Part shown: in pieces, positions 55,017-63,436 of the stretch
How the letters are laid out: each line of letters opens with the position of its first letter
Position numbering within the stretch: the first letter of the stretch is position 1
Assembly: GCA_963714155.1 (NCBI GenBank)
Contig: OY970236.1
Coordinates: 1,736,001 to 1,800,000, forward strand
Reading direction: 5' to 3'
Length of the DNA stretch: 64,000 nucleotides
From: VRUE01 sp963714155
Lineage (GTDB): Bacteria; Actinomycetota; Thermoleophilia; Solirubrobacterales; 70-9
The notes under the pieces: model-generated
Seen by the model: only the letters and a program-made list of their open reading frames with translations
Database searches by the model: none
Told to the model about the DNA's origin: nothing
Program-made: the position numbers and the translations under genes

Positions 55017-56888
55017 ATGGCACCCGGCCTCGACGGCCTGCCCGCGGCTGAGCGCGATGTGGACGTCTCCGGCCCGGTGGCCGAGTTCCTGCGCTCGGTC
55101 TCGCCACGGGCACTGGTGCGGATCAAGCTGGGGCTGCGCGCTTTTGAGTGGCTGCCTTTCCCCTGGCGCTTCAGTCGCCTCGACCCGGCGGCGCGCGAGG
55201 ACTTCCTGCGCGGGATGGAGGCATCGCGCTTCGGCCTCCACCACGAGCTGCTGCTGATGGCCAAGGTCTTCGCCACGCTGGGCAGCGCGATCGCCCCCGA
55301 GGTCAGGGAGCGGATTGGCTTCACGACGAGCTGCCGGCTCGACGACGGGTCGTTGCCCGACCCGGCCGGCCTGCTTGGCGAGACCGAGCCGGTGGGCGAA
55401 GGTGAGGAGTGCGACGTGGTCATCGTCGGCTCCGGGGCCGGCGGCGCCGTTGCCGCGGCGACCCTGGCCGAGGCCGGACTTGACGTGATCGTGATCGAGG
55501 CCGGCGAGAGCTTCAACCGCAACAGCTACCCGGACGAACCGCTGGACGCGATCGCCCGTCTCTACCGCGACGGCGGCCTGACGATCGCCGAGGGGCGGCC
55601 ACCGATCCCGGTACCGGTCGCCCGCACCGTCGGTGGCACCACGGTGGTCAACTCCGGAACCTGCTTCCGGGCACCCGATCCGGTGTTGGAGGACTGGAGC
55701 GAGCGCTTCGGCATCGGCTGGGCCACCGATCTCGGACAGGAGTTCTCCGCAGCCGAGCAGTTTCTGCACGTAACGCCGGTCGACCCCGAGCGGATGGGGC
55801 GCAACGGCCAGCTGGCGATGGAGGGTGCGGCCGCGGTTGGGGCCAGCGGCGGCCCAATCGCCCGCAATGCCGGCAACTGCGTGCAGTGCAGCTCCTGTCC
55901 CTTCGGCTGCGAGATCGACGCCAAGCGCGGCATGCACGTCAGCTACCTGCCGCGAGCCGTGGCCGCGGGTGCCCGGCTGAGGACGGGCGTTGAAGCACAG
56001 CGCGTGCTGGTCGACGACGGCCGAGCCGTCGGGGTGAGCTGCCTCACCGCTCCGATGTTCCCCAACCCTGGCTTGCCGGGCAAAGGAACAGCGGAAGCCA
56101 GGTCCCGCCCCTACACGGTGCGGGCGAGGCGGGCCACGATTGTCGCCGGCGGAGCACTGGGCACGCCTGAGCTGCTGCTGCGCTCCGGCCTGGGCGGGCG
56201 CCAGGTGGGCCACAACCTCCACATCCACCCCGCCTGCTGGGTCGGCGCCCGCTACGCGGAGGAGGTGCGCGGCTGGGACGGCATCATGCAGAGCTACTAC
56301 GTCGATCAGTGGGAGCCGCAGCGCCTCCTGCTCGAGGCCACCTTCACCCCCCTGGCCTTCGGCGGCGCCTGGCTCCCCGGCGCCGGCCGCGATCACCAAC
56401 GCTCAATCCTCGATTTCGGCCACGTAGCCTCAATCGGCGTCCACCTCTCCGATACTTCCAGCGGCCGCATCGACCTAACCAACAACGGCTCCCTCCGTGC
56501 CCGCTACATGCTCACGAGAGACGACGCCGACCGCCTCACCTTCGGTATAGCCCGCGCCGCCGAAATCCACTTCGCCGCCGGCGCCACCGAGGTTTATCCC
56601 AACATCGCTCGTGTCGGCAAGCTCACCCAGGAGAAGCTCGCGGCCTTCGAATCGACTCGCTTCAAGCCTTCGGAACTTCGCCTAGAGGCCTTCCACCCGA
56701 TGGGCACGGCCCGAATCGCATCGGCGGGAGACGGTGTTTGTGCCTCGGACGGCTCAGTCCATGGCGCCAACAACCTTTACGTGGCCGATGCCTCGCTCTT
56801 CCCCACCTCGGTCGGCGTCAATCCAATGATGACGGTCATCGCTTTTGCCGCTCGAATCGCGGCTGAACTCGCGAAGAGCGCTGAGTAG
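55017..56888 (+). CDS. GMC-family FAD-dependent oxidoreductase (long-chain alcohol oxidase-like)
   Basis: This 623-residue flavoprotein oxidises an alcohol or sterol-like substrate. A helical N-terminal domain (about 1-120) resembling that of long-chain alcohol oxidases precedes the FAD motif CDVVIVGSGAGGAVAAATLA. GGTTVVNSGTCFRAP, a Cys-rich loop NCVQCSSCPFGCEIDAKRG, and the GMC C-terminus FHPMGTARI through GVNPMMTVIAFAARIA (catalytic His and Asn) follow. The frame upstream of ATG 55017 (GLSTAEQRTLSAICAAM) looks like conserved protein of this family, yet offers only CTG before the TGA at 54954, so the real start may be non-standard. The 3' end lies inside a 26-bp palindrome. Confidence 0.87.
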   Translation: MAPGLDGLPAAERDVDVSGPVAEFLRSVSPRALVRIKLGLRAFEWLPFPWRFSRLDPAAREDFLRGMEASRFGLHHELLLMAKVFATLGSAIAPEVRERIGFTTSCRLDDGSLPDPAGLLGETEPVGEGEECDVVIVGSGAGGAVAAATLAEAGLDVIVIEAGESFNRNSYPDEPLDAIARLYRDGGLTIAEGRPPIPVPVARTVGGTTVVNSGTCFRAPDPVLEDWSERFGIGWATDLGQEFSAAEQFLHVTPVDPERMGRNGQLAMEGAAAVGASGGPIARNAGNCVQCSSCPFGCEIDAKRGMHVSYLPRAVAAGARLRTGVEAQRVLVDDGRAVGVSCLTAPMFPNPGLPGKGTAEARSRPYTVRARRATIVAGGALGTPELLLRSGLGGRQVGHNLHIHPACWVGARYAEEVRGWDGIMQSYYVDQWEPQRLLLEATFTPLAFGGAWLPGAGRDHQRSILDFGHVASIGVHLSDTSSGRIDLTNNGSLRARYMLTRDDADRLTFGIARAAEIHFAAGATEVYPNIARVGKLTQEKLAAFESTRFKPSELRLEAFHPMGTARIASAGDGVCASDGSVHGANNLYVADASLFPTSVGVNPMMTVIAFAARIAAELAKSAE

Positions 56889-56951
56889 GCCCTGCCAAAA
56901 CACTCAAGCGCGGCTCCTGCCGCGCGTTTTGGCAGGGCCTACTCAGCGCTC
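56876..56951. terminator. Bidirectional terminator-like 26-bp perfect palindrome
   Basis: Arms at 56876-56901 and 56926-56951 are exact complements (core GTAGGCCCTGCCAAAAC). The 24-nt loop folds again (GCGCGGC/GCCGCGC). It lies between the convergent GMC gene and the minus-strand membrane protein gene, with the GMC stop codon inside the left arm. The position favours a shared terminator; the length and perfection are unusual. Confidence 0.7.
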
Positions 56952-56962
56952 CCTCCGCTTGC

Positions 56963-57586
56963 TCAGCTGCCGGAAGGCGGAGGTGGCGGCGGCGGACCCT
57001 GAGAACTGGGTGGCGGAGGCGGCGTCGACGAAGGTGGTGGCGGTGGAGGAGGAGTTGACGTGGAGTGCTGAGGTGGCGGTGAGCCACCGGGCCCCCCACT
57101 CGAGAGCCGATCCGCTGCGTCGCCGAATGTGATCCCTTCTTCTTTCATCGTGCTGTAGCCACCGAAGGCAATTCCCCCAGCCGCTATCAGGCCAAGAAAG
57201 ATTCCAAGGCTGAGAGTTGCATCTACCGATACGCCGCCGAAGTCGCCGAAGCTGGGCGGAAAGATGATGCGGAAGACGATCAGCACTACCGAGATCACGC
57301 CGAGGACGGTGACGATGGTGCTCATCGGCACCGGCGGCTCGTATGTGGAGTCGGTCAGGCGCAGTCCCGCCAGCACGAGCGCGGCGACGACAGTGATCAA
57401 GAGGATGATGGGGATGAAGTCGAGCGCGTCCCAGGCGCTGCCGCCGCCACCCGGCACGCTGCCGGAGAAGCCACCGACCCCGGTCACTTCGACTCCGAAC
57501 CACTCGAAGAACATGAAGATGAAGAGCAGGATCGCCGAGCCGCCGGCGATCTTCTCTCCGGGGCTGAGCTTGTCTAGGTGCTCCAT
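56963..57586 (-). CDS. Membrane protein with proline-rich C-terminal tail
   Basis: The 207-residue protein has four hydrophobic segments (AILLFIFMFFEWFGVEV, FIPIILLITVVAALVLAGL, STIVTVLGVISVVLIVFRII, LSLGIFLGLIAAGGIAFGG), then a linker KEEGITFGDAADRLSSGG and about 45 residues of Pro/Ser/Gly with runs of up to seven prolines. The tail would be cytoplasmic if the N-terminus is inside. Function is unknown; such tails often serve as binding surfaces. It follows folD by 41 nt on the same strand. Confidence 0.78.
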   Translation of the reverse strand: MEHLDKLSPGEKIAGGSAILLFIFMFFEWFGVEVTGVGGFSGSVPGGGGSAWDALDFIPIILLITVVAALVLAGLRLTDSTYEPPVPMSTIVTVLGVISVVLIVFRIIFPPSFGDFGGVSVDATLSLGIFLGLIAAGGIAFGGYSTMKEEGITFGDAADRLSSGGPGGSPPPQHSTSTPPPPPPPSSTPPPPPSSQGPPPPPPPSGS

Positions 57587-57627
57587 CTATCCATCCTCCG
57601 GTCGAACTTAGGGGTCGAGGGGCGACA

Positions 57628-58476
57628 TTACACCCGAGCCCTGGCAGCGGCCAACGTATTTACGAGCAGCATCGCGATTGTCATCGGGCCGACCCCACCG
57701 GGCACTGGCGTGATCGCGGCGGCAACCTCCGCAGCAGCGTCGAAGTCGACGTCACCGACAAGGCCGTCGTCGGTGCGATTGACCCCGACGTCAATCACGA
57801 CCGCACCGGGCTTGATCGCCTCGGCGCCGAGCAAGCGGGGACTGCCGACCGCGGCGACGAGGACGTCAGCGCGCCTGCAGGTCGCTGCCAGATCCCGCGT
57901 GCGAGAGTGACAGACGGTCACCGTCGCGTTCGCCGCCAGCAGCAGGCGAGCCACCGGCACGCCGACCAGCTTCGAGCGCCCGACCACGACGGCCTCAGCC
58001 CCCTCCAGCCCCACGCCCTCGTGGCGAAGCAACTCCATCACCCCGGACGGCGTGCAAGGCACGAGCCCCGGCATACCGTGGGCGAGCAGACCGGCGTTGA
58101 CCGGGGTCAGGCCATCGACGTCCTTGGCCGGATCGACCGCGGCGACGACACGATCGGGATCGATCTGGTCGGGAACCGGAAGCTGGACGAGGATGCCGTC
58201 GACGTCGTCGTCCTCGCCAAGCTCGGTGACCAACCGAAGCAGCTCTGCCTCGCTCGTCTCGGCGGGAAGCCCGTGGTGAGCCGAGCGCATCCCGGCCTCC
58301 TCGCAGGCGCGGTGCTTGTTGCGCACGTAGACCTCCGAGGCGGGGTCATCGCCGACGATCACGGTCGTCAGCTGCGGTGTGCGACCGCGCTCCGCGGCGA
58401 AGCTGGCGACCTCCGTCGCAACCTGCCCGCGGACGGCCGCCGCCACCGCCTTGCCATCGATTACCCGCGCCGCCAC
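57628..58476 (-). CDS. folD: Methylenetetrahydrofolate dehydrogenase / cyclohydrolase
   Basis: This bifunctional enzyme interconverts 5,10-methylene- and 10-formyl-tetrahydrofolate, linking serine-derived one-carbon units to purine and formyl-Met synthesis. The 282-residue protein has VGDDPASEVYVRNKHRACEEAG with the catalytic Lys, GILVQLPVPDQID, KDVDGLTPVNAG, PCTPSGVMELL, and the Rossmann motif VVVGRSKLVGVPVARLL. GTG 58476 overlaps the pcrA stop by one base (TAGTG), so it is coupled to the helicase gene. Length is normal. Confidence 0.96.
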   Translation of the reverse strand: MAARVIDGKAVAAAVRGQVATEVASFAAERGRTPQLTTVIVGDDPASEVYVRNKHRACEEAGMRSAHHGLPAETSEAELLRLVTELGEDDDVDGILVQLPVPDQIDPDRVVAAVDPAKDVDGLTPVNAGLLAHGMPGLVPCTPSGVMELLRHEGVGLEGAEAVVVGRSKLVGVPVARLLLAANATVTVCHSRTRDLAATCRRADVLVAAVGSPRLLGAEAIKPGAVVIDVGVNRTDDGLVGDVDFDAAAEVAAAITPVPGGVGPMTIAMLLVNTLAAARARV

Positions 58477-60728
58477 TAACGCCTCCGGATCGGCGCGTAG
58501 TCGGCCATCAGCTTGCGCTCCATGCCGTCACCGGCAAAGCGCACGACGACGACGCCGCCCGCCTCGACCGCCGTCACCACCCCTTCGCCGAAGCTGGCGT
58601 GGACGACGTCGTCGCCGGTCTGCAGCTCCAGGGCCGGGCCGGGATCGATCGGTGTCGCCGTGTCCTCACCGGAGTCCCAGCCGATGCCGGCGGCCGAGCC
58701 GGGGGCGCTGGAGTGGCGCTCGGTCAGCTCGGCCGGCAGCTCGTCGACGAAGCGCGAGGGCAGGTTGTGCTCGGAGCGGCCGAAGAGACTGCGTTGGCGT
58801 GCCCAGGTGAGGTAGAGGCGCTGGCGAGCGCGGGTGATACCGACGTAACAGAGCCGCCGCTCCTCCTCCTCGCCCCCCTCTTCCAGCGCCCGCATGTGGG
58901 GGAAGGCGCCGTCCTCGCAGCCGATGATGAATACAGTGTCGTACTCGAGGCCCTTGGCGTTGTGCAGGGTCATCAGCGTCACCAGCGACTCCTGCTCGCC
59001 GTCGACCAGGTCGTCTTGCTGGGTGTAAAGCGAGATCTGCTGCAGGTACTCCTCCAGGGGCGGTATCTCGCTCTCCCCCTCCTGCTCGCGCTCGATGTCG
59101 AACTCGGCGGCGCCCGCGATCAGGGCCTCGAGGTTCTCCGCCCGACCCTCGGCCTCGATCGTACGCTCGGCCGAGAGCGCTTCCAGGTAGCCGCTCTCGT
59201 TCAGCACCGCCTCGAGCAGGCCGGCCACGGGTCCTTCCTCCTGCGCCCGTTCGCGCAGCGCGGCCATCGTCTCGTAGAAGCGGGAGACCGCCTTGATCGC
59301 GCCGCTGTTCAGCGCCGGCACCTCTTCGACGCTCTCGATCACCTCCCAGATCGTCTTGCCGGTGGTGTTGGCGTGGGACGCGATCCGGCCCTGGGTGGTG
59401 TTGCCGATGCCGCGGCGGGGCGAGTTGACGATGCGGGCGAAGGAGACCTGGTCAGCGGGATTGGCAAGCAGGCTGAGGTAGGCAACCGCGTCCTTGATCT
59501 CGGCCCGTTCGTAGAACTTGGTGCCGCCGATCACCTGATAGGGCAGGTCGAAGCGATTGAGCGTGTCCTCGAGCACCCGGCTCATCGCGTTGGTCCGGTA
59601 GAAGACCGCGACGTCCTCACGCTTGACCCCGTCCTCCTCGGCGAGGCGCCCAATCTCCCCCGCCACCCAGCGCGCCTCCTCGTGCTCGTCGGAGAGCTCG
59701 GAGAGCCGCACCGGCTCACCGCCAACGGTTTCGGTCCAAAGCTGCTTTGGCCGCCGTTCGCGATTGCGCTCGACCACCGCGTTGGCGGCCGAAAGGATGG
59801 TTTGAGTCGAGCGGTAATTCTGCTCCAGCTTGACTTCCTCGGCGTCGGGGAAGTCCTTCTCGAAGTCGAGGATGTTGCTGATGTCCGCGTGACGGAACCC
59901 GTAGACAGACTGATCGTCGTCGCCGACCACCATCAGGTTGCCGTGCTCTTCGGTGAGCAGTTGCAGCAGCCGGTACTGGGCGTGGTTGGTGTCCTGGTAC
60001 TCATCGACGAGGACGTGGCGGAAGGTGCGGCGCCAGCGTTCGCGCGCTTCGTCGGAGAGCTCCAGCACGTCGACCGTGCGGACCAGCAGGTCATCGAAGT
60101 CCATCGCGTTGGCCGCCAACATGCGCTTCTCATACAGCGGGTAAAGGTCCGCGACCGTTTCCTCAAATGGGTTGTTTTCGGCAGGCACATAGCTGTCCGA
60201 ATCGACCAGCTTGTTCTTGGCGCCCGAGATCTGCGAACGGATCGAGCGCGGCGGGTAGCGTTTGGGGTCGACACCGAGCTCGGTCATGCAGCGCTTGAGC
60301 ATGCGCAGCGAGTCCGACTCGTCGTAGATCGTGAAGGTGCGGGCGTAGCCGAGCTTCTCGGCGTCGGCACGCAGCATTCGCGCGCAAGCGGAGTGGAAGG
60401 TGGTCACCCACATCGCCCTCACTGAACGCCCGATCAGCGCCCCAACCCGCTCGCGCATCTCGCTCGCTGCCTTGTTGGTGAAGGTGATCGCGAGGATCTC
60501 ACCGGGGCGCGCCGCGCCGGTCGCCAGCAGGTAGGCGATGCGGTGGGTGAGAACCCGAGTCTTGCCCGAACCGGCGCCAGCGAGGACCAGCAGTGGGCCC
60601 TCGCCGTGGACTACGGCTTGGCGCTGCGGCTCATTGAGCCCAGCGAGAAGGCGCTCGGCGCGGTCCGCGCCGGCTTCGATCGGGGCCCCGCCCTCCTCGG
60701 GCGGGCTCTCGAAGTCCATCTGCAGCAT
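58476..60728 (-). CDS. pcrA: ATP-dependent 3'-5' DNA helicase PcrA/UvrD
   Basis: This superfamily 1A helicase acts in nucleotide excision repair, replication restart and clearing of protein blocks. The 750-residue protein has all motifs: LNEPQRQAVVHGEGPLLVLA, Walker A AGAGSGKT, ITFTNKAASEMRERV, DEYQDTNHAQYRLL, VGDDDQSVYGFRHADI, QNYRST, TLHNAKGLEYDTVF and YVGITRARQRLYL. The C-terminal ~60 residues (LQTGDDVVHASFGEGVVTAV) form the Tudor-like domain that binds RNA polymerase in PcrA. It is co-translated with folD. The lipoprotein gene downstream is separated by a GC palindrome (CCGGCCGCGGCCGG at 60745-60758). Confidence 0.96.
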   Translation of the reverse strand: MLQMDFESPPEEGGAPIEAGADRAERLLAGLNEPQRQAVVHGEGPLLVLAGAGSGKTRVLTHRIAYLLATGAARPGEILAITFTNKAASEMRERVGALIGRSVRAMWVTTFHSACARMLRADAEKLGYARTFTIYDESDSLRMLKRCMTELGVDPKRYPPRSIRSQISGAKNKLVDSDSYVPAENNPFEETVADLYPLYEKRMLAANAMDFDDLLVRTVDVLELSDEARERWRRTFRHVLVDEYQDTNHAQYRLLQLLTEEHGNLMVVGDDDQSVYGFRHADISNILDFEKDFPDAEEVKLEQNYRSTQTILSAANAVVERNRERRPKQLWTETVGGEPVRLSELSDEHEEARWVAGEIGRLAEEDGVKREDVAVFYRTNAMSRVLEDTLNRFDLPYQVIGGTKFYERAEIKDAVAYLSLLANPADQVSFARIVNSPRRGIGNTTQGRIASHANTTGKTIWEVIESVEEVPALNSGAIKAVSRFYETMAALRERAQEEGPVAGLLEAVLNESGYLEALSAERTIEAEGRAENLEALIAGAAEFDIEREQEGESEIPPLEEYLQQISLYTQQDDLVDGEQESLVTLMTLHNAKGLEYDTVFIIGCEDGAFPHMRALEEGGEEEERRLCYVGITRARQRLYLTWARQRSLFGRSEHNLPSRFVDELPAELTERHSSAPGSAAGIGWDSGEDTATPIDPGPALELQTGDDVVHASFGEGVVTAVEAGGVVVVRFAGDGMERKLMADYAPIRRR

Positions 60729-60766
60729 CGCTCCGAGAATAGCCCCGGCCGCGGCCGGCCCGGTGT

Positions 60767-61369
60767 CTATGCGGAGGACTTAGAGGCGCAGGATTCGAAC
60801 AGGTCTTCGAGCGCCTGCGGGGAATCGCCGAAGAGCAGTTCTTCGACTTCCGATTGGGAGCCCTGCTTGAAGCCTTCGACCATGCAGCTGGCGAACTTGG
60901 GGTCGACTTCGGACGAGGGTTCGGTGAGCCCGTCTTCGAGAATCTCGACCAGCTTCGCCTGGTCGAACTCGGTGAACTTGACGACTTCGTTCAGCTTCCA
61001 GCCGTCGCCGTCCTTGACCAGCGCCACTTCCAGCGCCTGCCCGTCGAGGTTGCCGCCGCTCATCGCCACCTCGGCCGTTGCGTCTGAGCCGTCGACCTCG
61101 ACCGCGGAGACGCTGACCGACTCGGCGCCTTCTTCTTCCTTTGCTTCCGCTTCGCACCGCTCGACGGCGTCAGCGCCGCTTTCCTGCGTGGTCTGCTCGA
61201 TGAACTGCTGGGTGTTCAGCTTCTTGCAGTCAGCCGGATCGGTGCTCGTCGCCGAGGTCTCGACCACCTCCTCGATTTCGCCCTCGTCGCCACCGCTACT
61301 GCCGCAGGCGGCGAGTGCGAGAGCCGAGAAAATCAGGAGAACGGGAAGCAGGAGAAGGCGCTTACTCAA
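60767..61369 (-). CDS. Lipoprotein of unknown function
   Basis: This 200-residue protein has a type II signal peptide with a lipobox ending in ALAAC (Cys22). The mature protein is acidic, starts with a flexible GSSGGDEGEIEE linker, and has a likely domain (SVSAVEVDGSDATAEVAMSG) with the strand pattern seen in DUF4878/NTF2-like lipoproteins. It also has Cys at DPADCKKL, AVERCEAE, FASCMVEG and FESCASK, so two disulfides are possible. The TTG start at 61369 was chosen to give an intact signal peptide. It lies between cysE and pcrA on the same strand, but a link to either is not evident. Confidence 0.78.
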   Translation of the reverse strand: MSKRLLLLPVLLIFSALALAACGSSGGDEGEIEEVVETSATSTDPADCKKLNTQQFIEQTTQESGADAVERCEAEAKEEEGAESVSVSAVEVDGSDATAEVAMSGGNLDGQALEVALVKDGDGWKLNEVVKFTEFDQAKLVEILEDGLTEPSSEVDPKFASCMVEGFKQGSQSEVEELLFGDSPQALEDLFESCASKSSA

Positions 61370-61414
61370 GACAGGTCCTTTCGAGGAGCGTGGGTGAGGG
61401 CGGCTCAGGCTACT

Positions 61415-62146
61415 TCAGCCACCGGCCGACGAACGGCCGGTGCGCTCGCGCAGCTCGGCGGTTGCTCCCTCGCCGGAGGTCTTACCGCCATCGAGCTCGG
61501 CCAGCCGCTGCTCCAGCTCGCCGATCCGCTGCGAGAGCGATTTGATCGCCTCGGCAATCGGATCGGGCAGGTGGATCCAGTCGGCGTCCGGCCCCTCGAC
61601 CCGTTTGCCGTCGACTTTGACCGGGTGGCCGGGGTTGCCGACCACGGTCGCGCCCGGCGGCACGTCCTCGATCACCACTGTGTTGGCACCGATCTTGGCG
61701 CCATCGCCGACCGCGATCGGGCCGAGCAGCTTGGCGCCGGAGCCGACCGTGACATTGTCGCCCAGGGTCGGGTGGCGCTTGCCGCGCTGAAAGCCGGTGC
61801 CGCCGAGTGTTACCCCCTGGTAGAGAGTGACCCGCCCGCCGATCTCGGCCGTCTCGCCGATCACGACGCCGGAGCCATGGTCGATGAAGAACTCGCGGCC
61901 GATCCTCGCCGCCGGATGGATCTCCACCCCGGTCACCGAGCGGGTCAGGTAGGAGAGCACCCGCGGCGCGATCGGCACCCCCGCCTCGAGCAGCGCGTGG
62001 GCGAGGCGGTGGGCGAGCAGGGCTTGCACACCGCCCCAACTGAGCAGGATCTCCAGGCTCGAGACTTGCTGAGCAGCCGGATCGCGATCACGCGCGGCAG
62101 CGACATCGGCGCGCACCTCGACGACCAGCCTCTTCCAGCGGTTCAT
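61415..62146 (-). CDS. cysE: Serine O-acetyltransferase
   Basis: This enzyme acetylates serine with acetyl-CoA, the first committed step of cysteine synthesis. The 243-residue protein has the N-terminal SATase region and left-handed parallel beta-helix hexapeptides: GREFFIDHGSGVVIGETAEIG with the catalytic His/Asp, LYQGVTLGGTGFQRGKRHPTLGDNVTVGSGAKLLGPI, and VVGNPGHPVK. The tail beyond 195 includes a coiled segment SLSQRIGELEQRLAEL and ends in an Arg/Ser/Gly stretch rather than the C-terminal Ile that inserts into CysK in E. coli, so complex formation is uncertain. The start overlaps cysK by 4 nt. Confidence 0.95.
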   Translation of the reverse strand: MNRWKRLVVEVRADVAAARDRDPAAQQVSSLEILLSWGGVQALLAHRLAHALLEAGVPIAPRVLSYLTRSVTGVEIHPAARIGREFFIDHGSGVVIGETAEIGGRVTLYQGVTLGGTGFQRGKRHPTLGDNVTVGSGAKLLGPIAVGDGAKIGANTVVIEDVPPGATVVGNPGHPVKVDGKRVEGPDADWIHLPDPIAEAIKSLSQRIGELEQRLAELDGGKTSGEGATAELRERTGRSSAGG

Positions 62147-63066
62147 GGTGAGAAGAAGGGTAGGGACACGTAGCGCTCGCCCGAGTCGCAGACGATCGTC
62201 ACCACGCGCTTGCCCTTCATCGCCGGCCGCGCCGCCACCTCCAATGCCGCTTTGACGTTGGCGCCGGCCGAGATCCCGGCGAGGACGCCCTCGCGCTGGG
62301 CAACCAGGCGGGCGGTCTCCAGGGCGTCCTCGTCGCCAACCGAGATCACCTCGTCAATCACGCTGCGGTCCAGGACCGAGGGCACGAAGCCAGCGCCAAT
62401 CCCCTGGATCTTGTGGGGGCCGGGTACCCCGCCGGAGAGGACGGGCGAGGCGGCGGGCTCGACGGCGACGATCAGGGTCTCCGGGCTGCGTTCGCGCAGC
62501 ACCTGGCCGACACCGGTGATCGTCCCCCCCGTGCCGACGCCGGCGACGAAGGCGCCAATCTCCCCCTCGGTGTCGCGCCAGATCTCCTCCGCGGTGGTGC
62601 GCCGGTGGGCCTCCGGGTTGGCCGGGTTTGAGAACTGCTGCGGCATGAAGCCCTTGCGCTGCTTGCAGATTTCCTCGGCCAGCTCGACCGCCTCGGTCAT
62701 GCCGCCGAGCGAGGGCGTCTCCCTGACTTCGGCGCCATAGGCGCGCAGCAGCTTGCTGCGCTCGCGGCTCATCCCCTCCGGCAGGGTGAGGATCAGCTCG
62801 TAGCCACGCGCCGCACAGACCATCGCCAGAGCAATGCCGGTATTGCCGCTGGTCGGCTCGACGATCACCGACTTACCCGGCTCGACCAGCCCCTCCGCCT
62901 CGGCCGCATCGATCATCGCCACCCCGATCCGGTCCTTGACCGAGCCACCCGGATTGAGCTGCTCGAGCTTGACGCAGACCTCGCCGGGCAGTCCCTCCGC
63001 AAGACGCGAGAGCGAGACCAGGGGCGTCTCGCCGACAACCGCAGCTGCAGTTGGCCCGATCCGCAA
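62143..63066 (-). CDS. cysK: O-acetylserine sulfhydrylase (cysteine synthase A)
   Basis: This PLP enzyme makes cysteine from O-acetylserine and sulfide. The 307-residue protein has LVSLSRLAEGLPGEVCVKLE, the PLP Lys44 in NPGGSVKDRIG, the substrate loop VEPTSGNTGIALAMV, the phosphate-binding VGTGGTITGVGQVL, and GISAGANVKAALEVA. Length is normal for CysK. It starts 4 nt after hicB and overlaps cysE, so Rrf2-hicA remnant-hicB-cysK-cysE form one transcription unit, possibly under the Rrf2 protein. Confidence 0.95.
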   Translation of the reverse strand: MRIGPTAAAVVGETPLVSLSRLAEGLPGEVCVKLEQLNPGGSVKDRIGVAMIDAAEAEGLVEPGKSVIVEPTSGNTGIALAMVCAARGYELILTLPEGMSRERSKLLRAYGAEVRETPSLGGMTEAVELAEEICKQRKGFMPQQFSNPANPEAHRRTTAEEIWRDTEGEIGAFVAGVGTGGTITGVGQVLRERSPETLIVAVEPAASPVLSGGVPGPHKIQGIGAGFVPSVLDRSVIDEVISVGDEDALETARLVAQREGVLAGISAGANVKAALEVAARPAMKGKRVVTIVCDSGERYVSLPFFSP

Positions 63067-63070
63067 GTTT

Positions 63071-63286
63071 CTAGGCGGCCGAAAGCGGTTGGTCGGTCAG
63101 CGTCGCCGTCGCAACGTGCAGCGGCCTGCCCTGGTCGTCCTCATCAGCCAGACGGAGGGCAACGCCCTCTTGCAGAGACTCGAACAACTCGTCCAGAGTA
63201 TCGCCGGAGGCAAAGCAGCCAGGTAGCTCTGGCACGTCAGCCCAGTAGCTGCCTTCCTCGATATGGATGCGAGCAGTCAACTCCAT
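63071..63286 (-). CDS. hicB: HicB-family antitoxin-like protein
   Basis: This 71-residue protein has the partial RNase H-like fold of HicB: TARIHIEEGSYWADVPELPGCFASGDTLDELFESLQEGVAL with the WADVPELPGCFA signature. It lacks the C-terminal DNA-binding domain of long HicB forms, which is usual for short members. The neighbouring hicA is only a fragment, so this antitoxin may have no toxin left to bind here. It sits within the Rrf2-cysK-cysE run, 4 nt before cysK, and may persist because it couples cysK translation. Confidence 0.88.
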   Translation of the reverse strand: MELTARIHIEEGSYWADVPELPGCFASGDTLDELFESLQEGVALRLADEDDQGRPLHVATATLTDQPLSAA

Positions 63287-63299
63287 AGGTGAAGTCCTC

Positions 63300-63431
63300 T
63301 CATTGTAGGCCCGCCTGCTTGAGAATCGCCCTAGCCAGTCCTGCCTGGTAGTCGCGTCCCCTGTGCTGCGGAAGCGTGATCGGGCGACACCCTGGCTTTG
63401 TCATCTTGACCTGATCGCCTTGGAGTGCGGC
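63300..63431 (-). pseudogene. hicA toxin remnant lacking its N-terminal half
   Basis: The minus-strand frame ending at TGA 63300 reads LQGDQVKMTKPGCRPITLPQ then HRGRDYQAGLARAILKQAGL, which matches the second half of HicA toxins (QKGSHVKM, GRTVTVPxH, LLRSILRQAGL). The catalytic His of the GSH motif is replaced (GDQ), and the ~20 residues expected before it are missing, since the frame runs back into the Rrf2 gene. The only ATG gives 34 residues (63404). It is probably non-functional. It lies 13 nt before hicB, as in intact hicAB pairs. Confidence 0.7.
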
Positions 63432-63436
63432 CCGCT

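Noticed and set aside
54480..56399. 639-codon minus-strand frame opposite the GMC oxidoreductase
   Set aside because: A shadow frame; the plus strand has FAD and GMC motifs along its whole length.
58377..60425. Long open frame (682 codons) on the plus strand opposite pcrA
   Set aside because: It is antisense to a helicase with every SF1 motif; its composition (Val/Leu/Gly/Arg/His-rich, no domain) is the usual product of GC-rich third positions.
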